Source: an uncultured Roseicyclus sp. (GTDB lineage Bacteria > Pseudomonadota > Alphaproteobacteria > Rhodobacterales > Rhodobacteraceae). From it: DNA of 64,000 bases. Location of the stretch: contig CAKZPN010000038.1 in NCBI GenBank assembly GCA_937139335.1, forward strand, positions 50,492 to 114,491, in the 5' to 3' direction. This document shows positions 57,409 to 64,000 of the stretch, in pieces (the stretch's first letter is position 1; every line of letters starts with the position of its first letter). A program made the position numbers and the translations under genes. The notes beneath the pieces were generated by a model. The model saw nothing but the letters and a program-made list of their open reading frames with translations, made no database searches and had not been told where the DNA came from.

Positions 57409-59652
57409 TTACAGCCGCTCCACCTCCACCAGTGTCGAATGTGCGCTCGTGCCCTGACCCAGCCGGGAGGTTCCCACATCCCGCGTCAGCACATTGGGGT
57501 TGCCGTTCTGGTCCATGTTGCTGCCCGGTGGGCCGACCCAGGCGCCGGTGGGCAGCGCCACGACGCCGGCCAGGATGTCCGCAGTCACCCGCGCCCGCGC
57601 CCGCACCGCGCCGCGACTGTTGAACACGCGCACGAGATCGCCGGTGGCGATCCCCCGCGCGGCGGCGTCTGTTTCATGTATAAGAATTGTCTCGGGGCGG
57701 GCGCCCTCCACATCGGCGAGCGCGGCCTCAAGCTGCGAATGGAGCTTGTCGCCGGGCTGGGGCGAGACGAGGTGCAGCGGCGCCTCCGTCGTCGCCGCGC
57801 CGGGCCATTCCACCGGGGGCAGCCAGACCGGGTGGCCGGGGCAGTCGTCGTACCCGAAGCCGTCGATGGTGTCGGAAAAGATCTCGATCCGGCCCGACGG
57901 TGTCTTCAGCGGCGCGCCCTCGGGGTCGGCGCGGAAGCGGCGGAGCACGGGCTTCGGCTGTTCCTCGGCCTGGGTTTCGAGCCTCACCCAGTTCCGCGCA
58001 CGCAACTCCTCCAGCGTCGGCACCTCAATCCCGGCGGCCGTGGCGCCGTCACGGAACCCGGCATAGAGATGCGCGATCCACGCCGCCGCCTCGCGCCCCT
58101 CGGTGAAGCGCTCGCCCGCGCCCAGCCGCTCGGCCAGCCCAGCGAAGATGGCATAGTCGTCCCGCGCCTGCCCCACAGGCGAGATCAGCGCGGGCATGTG
58201 GAACAGGTAGTCGTCAAGCGGGCTGCGCCCGATATCCTCACGTTCGTAGGGCGTTGTCGCCGGGAACACGATGTCGGCGCGCTGCGCGGTCGCGGTCCAC
58301 CACGGCTCGTTCACGATGATCGTCTCGGGCCGCGTCCAGGCCTCGTGCAGGCGGTTCAGATCCTGGTGGTGGTGGAAGGGGTTGCCGCCAGCCCAGCAGA
58401 CGAGGCGGATGTCGGGGTAGTCGCGGCGCTGGCCGTTGAAATCGTAGGGCTGGCCGGGGTTCAGCAGCATGTCGGCCACCCGCGCCACCGGGATGACGTC
58501 GGTCACGGCGTTCCGCCCCTGCGGCAGGGTGAGGCCGCCCAAGGGCCGGAAATCCTTGCCGATGCCGCCAATGGCGCCGTAGCCGTAGCCGACACCGCCG
58601 CCCGGCAGGCCGATCTGGCCCAGCATCGCGGCGAGGACAGCTGACATCCAGTAGGGTTGTTCGCCATGCTCCTGCCGCTGCAGCGACCAGGCGACGGTGA
58701 TCAGCGTGCGGGTCGCGGCCATGCGGCGGGCGAGGGCGCGGATGCGGCCCGCGTCGACGCCGGTGAGCGGCGCGGCCCAGTCGGGCGTCTTGGGCGTGCC
58801 GTCCGTCTCGCCCATCAGGTAGGGGCGGAAACGGTCGAAGCCCGTGGTATGCGTGGCGAGGAAACCATTGTCGGTCAGCCCCTCCTCCTCCATCACATGG
58901 GCCAGCGCCAGCATCAGCGCGGCGTCCGAACCGGGACGGCAGGGCAGCCACTCGCAGCCCTCGGGCGCGTCGCCCCGCTGCGGCCCGATGTTGATGCGCG
59001 TCATACCCTTTGCCGCGAAGCGGTCGAACCAGCCCGCCGTCGCATGCTCGGTGATGCCGCCCATCGAAACCTGGCTGTTCTTGGGGTTGATCCCGCCGAA
59101 CATGACCAGCGTTTCCGTGTGCTCCGCGATGGTGGCGAAACTGTCCTGCGTCTCGTACAGCAGCGTGAGGAAGTTCTCGCCCAGCACATGTGGCATGATG
59201 GATTGCGCGCACCCGGTGGAATAGCTGCCGAAGCTCGCGACATAGCCGCCGATCGAGTTGAGGAAACGGTGAACCTGGCTTTGCGCGTGGTGGAACCGCC
59301 CGGCCGAGGCCCAGCCGTAGGAGCCGCCGTAGATCGCGCCGTTTCCATGGGTCTTGCGGATGCGGTCGATCTCCTGCGCCGCGATGTCCAGCGCCTCGTC
59401 CCAGGGCGGCGTGACATAGTCGCCGTCGCCGCGGCCCTTGCGGTCGCGGCTGTCGAGCCAGGCGCGACGGATTGCGGGGCGCGCGACGCGGCTCTCATGA
59501 TGCACCGCCGCGGGCAGGATTGCGGGGATGGCGCTGGGCGAGGGGTCTTGCGCGAAGGGCCGCGTCTCCACGATCCGCCCGCCTTCGGTCACCACCTCGA
59601 AGGCGCCCCAATGGCTCGTCGTCACGCGTGTCTGCCTGTCGCTGCCGTCCAT
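57409..59652 (-). CDS. Molybdopterin-dependent oxidoreductase, BisC/DMSO-TMAO reductase family
   Basis: The protein has 747 residues from the ATG at 59650-59652; longer in-frame starts run into the promoter of the divergent gene. It opens with SHWGAFEV, as in biotin sulfoxide reductase (BisC) and DorA-like enzymes. The molybdenum-ligand serine lies in GGSYGWASAGRFHHAQSQ, and the cofactor segments include SYSTGCAQSI and GGGVGYGYGAIGG. No Tat signal is seen, so a cytoplasmic, BisC-like role such as repair of methionine or biotin sulfoxide is more likely than periplasmic respiration. No adjacent electron-transfer subunit is present. Confidence 0.88.
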   Translation of the reverse strand: MDGSDRQTRVTTSHWGAFEVVTEGGRIVETRPFAQDPSPSAIPAILPAAVHHESRVARPAIRRAWLDSRDRKGRGDGDYVTPPWDEALDIAAQEIDRIRKTHGNGAIYGGSYGWASAGRFHHAQSQVHRFLNSIGGYVASFGSYSTGCAQSIMPHVLGENFLTLLYETQDSFATIAEHTETLVMFGGINPKNSQVSMGGITEHATAGWFDRFAAKGMTRINIGPQRGDAPEGCEWLPCRPGSDAALMLALAHVMEEEGLTDNGFLATHTTGFDRFRPYLMGETDGTPKTPDWAAPLTGVDAGRIRALARRMAATRTLITVAWSLQRQEHGEQPYWMSAVLAAMLGQIGLPGGGVGYGYGAIGGIGKDFRPLGGLTLPQGRNAVTDVIPVARVADMLLNPGQPYDFNGQRRDYPDIRLVCWAGGNPFHHHQDLNRLHEAWTRPETIIVNEPWWTATAQRADIVFPATTPYEREDIGRSPLDDYLFHMPALISPVGQARDDYAIFAGLAERLGAGERFTEGREAAAWIAHLYAGFRDGATAAGIEVPTLEELRARNWVRLETQAEEQPKPVLRRFRADPEGAPLKTPSGRIEIFSDTIDGFGYDDCPGHPVWLPPVEWPGAATTEAPLHLVSPQPGDKLHSQLEAALADVEGARPETILIHETDAAARGIATGDLVRVFNSRGAVRARARVTADILAGVVALPTGAWVGPPGSNMDQNGNPNVLTRDVGTSRLGQGTSAHSTLVEVERL

Positions 59653-59770
59653 CGCCCGTCTCCGTCCTGGTCCCGCCCGCACCATACAGCGCCGTGCGCG
59701 CCGGGGGGAGGGGGCCTTGCACCCGCCCCGTCGCGGGGGCATCACTGGCCGCAAGGCGCGGAGGGGTGTC

Positions 59771-60763
59771 ATGACCATCAAGGTGGCGATCAACGGCTTC
59801 GGGCGCATCGGACGGTCGGTCCTGCGCGCCTGGCTCAAGGGCGGCTGGCCCGAGATCGAGATCGTCGCGCTGAACGACATCGCGCCGCTGAAGACCTGCG
59901 CCTACCTGTTCCAGTACGACAGCGTGTTCGGGCCGTGGCCGGACGAGATCGCGGCGGGCGAGGGCGTGCTCAGAATCGGCGAGCGCGCGCTGCCGTTCAC
60001 GCAGGTGGGCGACCTCGCGCTCTTGGACCTGTCCGGCATCGACGTGGTGATGGAGTGTACCGGCCTGGCGCGGACACGCAGTTTCGCGGAGGCGGGACTG
60101 GATGCCGGGGCGCGGCGGGTGCTGGTGTCGGGGCCCTCGCCCCAGGCGGATATCACCGTTGTGCTGGGGGCGAACGACGCGGCGCTGCTGCCCGCGCATC
60201 GGGTGGTGTCGAACGCGTCCTGCACCACCAATGCGGTGGCGCCGCTGGCCGCGATGATCGACGCGGAATGGGGGCTCGAAAGCGCGCTGATGACCACGGT
60301 GCATTGCTACACCGGCAGCCAGCCGACGGTCGACGCGCCGATGGGCGAGGATCTCGCCCGCTCGCGCGCCGCCGCACTCAGCATGGTGCCGACGACGACC
60401 AGTGCCGCCAAGCTGGTGGACGTCGTGCTGCCGCACCTCGCGGAACGGATCACCGGCTCGGCGGTGCGGGTGCCGGTGGCCTCCGTCTCCTGCGTGGATC
60501 TGGCCGTGATCACCCGCGAAAGGCCCTCGGCCGAGGCCGCGCAGGCGTTCTTCCGGGAACGGGCGGGGCCGATCATCGGTTACACCGAGCAGACGCTGGT
60601 CTCGACCGATTTGCGGGCGCGGCCCGAGTCGATCATCGTACAGGGGCCGGAAATCAAGCGCGCCAAGGGCGGCATGCTGCGCGTCTTTGGCTGGTATGAC
60701 AATGAATGGGGCTTTTCCTGCCGGATGCTGGACCTGGCCCGAAAGATGGGAGCGATGGAATGA
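59771..60763 (+). CDS. Glyceraldehyde-3-phosphate dehydrogenase family protein
   Basis: The protein has 330 residues from ATG 59771. The opening VAINGFGRIGRSVLRAWL, the catalytic cysteine in SNASCTTN (C151), the histidine in TVHCYTGSQ, and the C-terminal GWYDNEWGFSCRM are the family landmarks. Parts of the usual phosphate-binding context are altered: the segment reads GYTEQTLVSTDL where classical GAPDH has TEDPLVSSD. The gene is coupled by ATGA overlap to a succinate-semialdehyde dehydrogenase and shares no glycolytic neighbours, so it may be a specialised paralogue. Confidence 0.88.
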   Translation: MTIKVAINGFGRIGRSVLRAWLKGGWPEIEIVALNDIAPLKTCAYLFQYDSVFGPWPDEIAAGEGVLRIGERALPFTQVGDLALLDLSGIDVVMECTGLARTRSFAEAGLDAGARRVLVSGPSPQADITVVLGANDAALLPAHRVVSNASCTTNAVAPLAAMIDAEWGLESALMTTVHCYTGSQPTVDAPMGEDLARSRAAALSMVPTTTSAAKLVDVVLPHLAERITGSAVRVPVASVSCVDLAVITRERPSAEAAQAFFRERAGPIIGYTEQTLVSTDLRARPESIIVQGPEIKRAKGGMLRVFGWYDNEWGFSCRMLDLARKMGAME

Positions 60764-62208
60764 CCGATTGGCAGAACTGGAAGCGCGAGGCGAATTTCGT
60801 CGGTGGCGCATGGATCAAGGCCGACAGCGGCAAGACCATCGACGTGACCAACCCCGCGACAGGTGAGGTTATCGGCACCGTGCCCGCCTCGGGCGAGGCC
60901 GAAACGATGCGCGCCATCGACGCAGCGGCGGCTGCGTTCCCCGATTTCGCGGCGATGGACCTGATGAGCCGGGTTGGCCTCCTGTGGAAGCTGCATGACG
61001 CGCTGATGGACAACCAGGCGGCGCTGGCGGAACTGCTGACCATCGAGATGGGCAAGCCGCTGGCCGAGGCGAAGGGCGAGATCGCCATCGGCGCGCAATA
61101 CGTGCGCTGGTTCGCGGAAGAGGCGCGGCGGGCGAAGGGCGAGATCGTGCCGGCAGGCGTGAACGGCCGCCGCATCCTCGTGACCAAGCATCCGGTCGGC
61201 GTGGTGGGCATGATCACGCCGTGGAACTTCCCGTCGTCCATGCTGGCGCGCAAGATCGCGCCGGCGCTGGCGGTGGGCTGCCCGGTGGTGGCCAAGCCCG
61301 CGACCGCGACGCCGTTCTCCGGCCTTGCCTGGGCCGCGCTGGCCGAGGAGGTGGGTTACCCGTCAGGCGTGGTGAATGTGCTGACCGGCTCCGCCCGCGC
61401 CATCGCGGGCGCGATCATGGAGCGGCCCGAGGTGCGCAAGGTGACCTTCACCGGCTCGACCGAGGTCGGCAAGGAGCTGATCCGGCAGTCGGCGGACACG
61501 GTGAAGAAGGTGTCGATGGAGCTGGGCGGCAACGCGCCCTTCCTGGTCTTCGAGGATGCCGACCTCGACGCGGCGGCCGAGGGCGCGATCGTGTCGAAGT
61601 ACCGCAATTCCGGCCAGACCTGCGTCTGCGCCAACCGCTTCTACGTGCAGGCGTCGGTGCATGACGCGTTCGTCGAGAAGCTGGTCGAGAAAACCCGCGA
61701 GCTGAAGGTCGGCGACGGCCGCGAAGAGGGCGTGGCCCAAGGCCCGCTGATCGACCTCGATGCCGTGGCCAAGGTCGAGGAGCTACTGGACGACGCGAAG
61801 GGCAAGGGCGCGCAGGTCGCGCTGGGCGGCTCGCGGCACCAGCTCGGCGGCACGTTCTTCCAGCCGACGGTCATGACCGGGGCGACGCAGGACATGGATT
61901 TCGCGCGGGAGGAGATCTTCGGCCCGGTGGCGCCGGTCTTCACCTTCGAGACCGAGCAAGAGGCGATCGCGATGGCCAACGACACGGTCTTCGGCCTCGC
62001 CTCCTACGCCTATACCCGCGACCTCGGGCGGACGATGCGGGTCATGGAGGGGCTCCAGTACGGCCAGGTCGGCATCAATGCCGGTGTCATCACCACCGAG
62101 GTTGCCCCCTTTGGCGGGGTGAAGGATTCCGGCATGGGCCGCGAGGGCTCGAAATACGGCCTCGATGACTATCTGAATGTGAAGTATATCGCGATGGGGG
62201 GAATCTGA
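60760..62208 (+). CDS. gabD: NAD(P)-dependent succinate-semialdehyde dehydrogenase
   Basis: The protein has 482 residues of the aldehyde dehydrogenase superfamily. Catalytic residues are the glutamate in MELGGNAP (E254) and the cysteine in SGQTCVCANRF (C288). The sequence GMITPWNFPSSMLARKIAPAL is the nucleotide-binding region, and VTFTGSTEVGKEL the coenzyme loop. The SSADH-like double cysteine CVC is present. It oxidises succinate semialdehyde or a similar omega-aldehyde to the acid. It overlaps the GAPDH-like gene (ATGA) and the porin gene (TGATG). Confidence 0.88.
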   Translation: MTDWQNWKREANFVGGAWIKADSGKTIDVTNPATGEVIGTVPASGEAETMRAIDAAAAAFPDFAAMDLMSRVGLLWKLHDALMDNQAALAELLTIEMGKPLAEAKGEIAIGAQYVRWFAEEARRAKGEIVPAGVNGRRILVTKHPVGVVGMITPWNFPSSMLARKIAPALAVGCPVVAKPATATPFSGLAWAALAEEVGYPSGVVNVLTGSARAIAGAIMERPEVRKVTFTGSTEVGKELIRQSADTVKKVSMELGGNAPFLVFEDADLDAAAEGAIVSKYRNSGQTCVCANRFYVQASVHDAFVEKLVEKTRELKVGDGREEGVAQGPLIDLDAVAKVEELLDDAKGKGAQVALGGSRHQLGGTFFQPTVMTGATQDMDFAREEIFGPVAPVFTFETEQEAIAMANDTVFGLASYAYTRDLGRTMRVMEGLQYGQVGINAGVITTEVAPFGGVKDSGMGREGSKYGLDDYLNVKYIAMGGI

Positions 62209-63527
62209 TGTTCTACCCGAATACGGTTTCGACAAAATTTCACCTCCTGAAAGCCAGCGCTATCATGGCTATCGCTTCTGCGACGGTGCCAATGGCCGCA
62301 CTGGCCCAGGACGCCGCAACGGATAATCCAGCAGCTCTCATCGCCGAGCTGCAGGAAAAACTACGCTTACAGGACGAACGACTGGCGCGCCTTGAGCGGA
62401 TGCTGAAAGACGCGACAAATGTGCCAGCCAAGCTTGCAACAAGCGACCGGGACACGTCCCCCGTTGACGTGGCAGAAGCCACGGTCGCAGATACGCGTCC
62501 TGCCGCCCCGACTGGGAATCTCAACATAAGTGGCGATATGCGCCTCAGATATGAGCATAACTCGTCTGATGGCGACGAACGCGATGATGCGCGCGGCGTC
62601 GTGCGTGGGCGTATCGCGGCCACATATGCCGCGTCACCTACTCTCGAACTTGGTGCCAGGCTCGTCACTGGAGATCCTGACGATCCAAATTCAACCGACG
62701 TTTCGCTCTCCAACTTCAATGACGATCTTGAGGTAAGCCTGGACCAAGTTTACGGCATCAAGACGTTCGGCAAATTGTCCGTGCTGGGCGGAAAATTTGC
62801 GAACCCATTCCGGCGCACGGATCTCGTCTGGGATGGCGATGTGAACCCGCAAGGCTTGGCAGCCCGCTACGCGGCTCTCGACAATGGTTCGACTCGTATC
62901 GGGGGTAGCGCGCTGTTTTTCCCGATTGAGCGTTCGACCGCCGCCCAAGACAGCACAGCATCCGGATTTCAGCTCACCCTCGATCAAAAAGCCAGCGAAG
63001 CGTGGGAGTTCGGATTTGCTGCCGGATACTACGACTATGAAATCGAGGCGGTTGGCACAGCAGACTCCGGTGATACACGCACCAACTTGCTTGATGGTTC
63101 AGGCGCTTATCTGTCCGATTTTGATCTTCTCAATATCATGACGGAAGCGTCCTTTTCCGGCTTTGGAGATCGCTGGCCACTGGAAATCAAGGCTGAATAT
63201 GTTCGAAATCTCGGTGCGGACGATTATGATACAGGCTATTCAGTCTCCGCATCGCTTGGACAGGCGAGCGCGCCAGGAACCTATAGTTTCGGATATGGCT
63301 ATCATGTCGCAGAAGCCGACTCGGTATTCGCGGCCTTTGCGCAAGATAACATACCATATGCCAGCAACTATCTTCAGCACGCATACTCGTTCTCCTACGC
63401 ACTCAGCGAGCACCTCCAGATGAATACGAGCCTGTATGCGTATCGGCTCAAGGATGAAATCCTCATCCCGTTCGCCACCGACGACTGGCAACAGCGACTT
63501 CGCGTAAATCTGGTCGCGAACTTCTAG
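62208..63527 (+). CDS. Outer-membrane porin-like beta-barrel protein
   Basis: The protein has 439 residues. The signal peptide (KFHLLKASAIMAIASATVPMAALAQ) is followed by a short coiled-coil (ALIAELQEKLRLQDERLARLERML) and then a barrel of alternating strands ending in LRVNLVANF, with the terminal phenylalanine of outer-membrane proteins. The coiled-coil plus barrel layout resembles putative porins that trimerise through the helix. Its GC content and codon use are clearly lower than those of the preceding genes, and the start overlaps the stop of the dehydrogenase by one base. Confidence 0.85.
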   Translation: MFYPNTVSTKFHLLKASAIMAIASATVPMAALAQDAATDNPAALIAELQEKLRLQDERLARLERMLKDATNVPAKLATSDRDTSPVDVAEATVADTRPAAPTGNLNISGDMRLRYEHNSSDGDERDDARGVVRGRIAATYAASPTLELGARLVTGDPDDPNSTDVSLSNFNDDLEVSLDQVYGIKTFGKLSVLGGKFANPFRRTDLVWDGDVNPQGLAARYAALDNGSTRIGGSALFFPIERSTAAQDSTASGFQLTLDQKASEAWEFGFAAGYYDYEIEAVGTADSGDTRTNLLDGSGAYLSDFDLLNIMTEASFSGFGDRWPLEIKAEYVRNLGADDYDTGYSVSASLGQASAPGTYSFGYGYHVAEADSVFAAFAQDNIPYASNYLQHAYSFSYALSEHLQMNTSLYAYRLKDEILIPFATDDWQQRLRVNLVANF

Positions 63528-63571
63528 AACCTACTTCAAATATCGGACCCACATTTCAAAGGATTGTTGAC

Positions 63572-64000
63572 TTGCGTATTGGCACCCCAAAAGAACTCAA
63601 GAACCGTGAATATCGCGTGGGCCTGACGCCACAAGGCGCCCAGGAACTCGTACGGTCGGGTCACTCTGTATTCGTCGAAACCGGCGCGGGCGAAATGGTT
63701 GGGTTTTCTGACGAACTGTATGAATCGGCAGGCTGCACAATTTCCACGAACGCGGACGAATTGTTCGACTCTTCCGATATGATCATCAAGGTGAAAGAAC
63801 CTCAACCAATTGAGATCGCGCGCCTGCAACCACGACACACGCTGTTCACCTATCTTCATCTGGCACCAGACCCTGAACAGACCCGCGGACTTTTGAAGTC
63901 GGGCGCTACCTGCATTGCCTATGAAACAGTAACCGACCGGTTTGGACGCTTGCCTTTGCTTACCCCAATGAGTGAAGTGGCCGGACGCTTGTCAGTTCAG
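63572..64000 (+). CDS. ald: Alanine dehydrogenase (3' partial)
   Basis: The frame runs from TTG 63572 to the window edge, 143 codons with no stop. It reads LRIGTPKELKNREYRVGLTPQGAQELVRSGH at the start, then GAGEMVGFSDELY, MIIKVKEPQPIE and TLFTYLHLAPD, unmistakable alanine dehydrogenase (interconversion of alanine and pyruvate plus ammonia with NAD). AAGGA lies 8 bases before the TTG, supporting that start. It follows the porin by 44 bp and shares its lower GC. Confidence 0.92.
   Translation, partial: MRIGTPKELKNREYRVGLTPQGAQELVRSGHSVFVETGAGEMVGFSDELYESAGCTISTNADELFDSSDMIIKVKEPQPIEIARLQPRHTLFTYLHLAPDPEQTRGLLKSGATCIAYETVTDRFGRLPLLTPMSEVAGRLSVQ

Noticed and set aside
1..64000. CRISPR arrays, insertion sequences, tRNA and rRNA genes
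   Set aside because: I looked for regularly spaced direct repeats, transposase motifs, cloverleaf-like stems and rRNA-like stretches and saw none. A covariance-model search would be needed to exclude small RNAs.

Overview
The window is typical Alphaproteobacteria, most likely Rhodobacterales (Roseobacter/Rhodobacter group). The support is high GC (roughly two thirds G+C by eye until about 62.2 kb), tightly packed genes with 4-bp ATGA overlaps, two TRAP transporters (a TAXI and a DctPQM type), and a pstSCAB-phoU-phoB order. There is no tRNA, rRNA, CRISPR array or insertion sequence that I can see. The taxonomic call is inference.

Layout. (1) 1-3155: an isoquinoline-1-oxidoreductase-type molybdenum hydroxylase pair (first gene cut by the window edge), followed by a decayed TetR-regulator remnant. 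(2) 3189-12638, minus strand: a surface-glycan locus with a 1265-residue multi-domain glycosyltransferase, two methyltransferases, two sulfotransferases and a sugar epimerase. (3) 12789-18260, minus: TAXI-type TRAP transporter, universal stress protein and class III aminotransferase. (4) 18481-21871: SRPBCC protein, zinc alcohol dehydrogenase, CYP152-like P450 peroxygenase, and a small conserved protein on the other strand. (5) 22083-32673, plus: a nine-gene translationally coupled glycan operon with two epimerase genes (one fused to a glycoside hydrolase), a B12-type radical SAM enzyme, four glycosyltransferases, a UDP-glucuronate decarboxylase and a methyltransferase. (6) 32757-36973: an exported flavin amine oxidase/cytochrome c/RidA module, a DUF2243 membrane protein, a ferritin-like protein and a potassium-channel-like protein. 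(7) 36982-48527: two divergent operons around an IclR regulator that look like a catabolic pathway with intradiol ring cleavage and TRAP uptake. (8) 48821-56341: the phosphate operon, ending in an extra PhoB-like regulator with a dead receiver domain. (9) 56401-62208: class IV aminotransferase, BisC-type molybdoenzyme, a GAPDH-like gene and a succinate-semialdehyde dehydrogenase. (10) 62208-64000: an outer-membrane porin and the start of alanine dehydrogenase, both with clearly lower GC.

The most notable pattern is regulatory. Five gene starts between 18.4 and 36.1 kb are preceded by the same element, GGAAC-N16-(T/G)GTT, always with 16 bases between the boxes. This resembles the alphaproteobacterial general-stress-response (sigma EcfG) promoter. 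It would tie regions 4, 5 and 6 into one stress-induced block, including the B12-radical-SAM glycan operon, which I regard as the best candidate for an undescribed system.

Other points worth attention are the ring-cleavage pathway of unknown substrate, the PhoB paralogue lacking its phosphoacceptor, the amine oxidase module that parallels cytochrome-c-linked flavin amine dehydrogenases, and the abrupt base-composition change at 62.2 kb.
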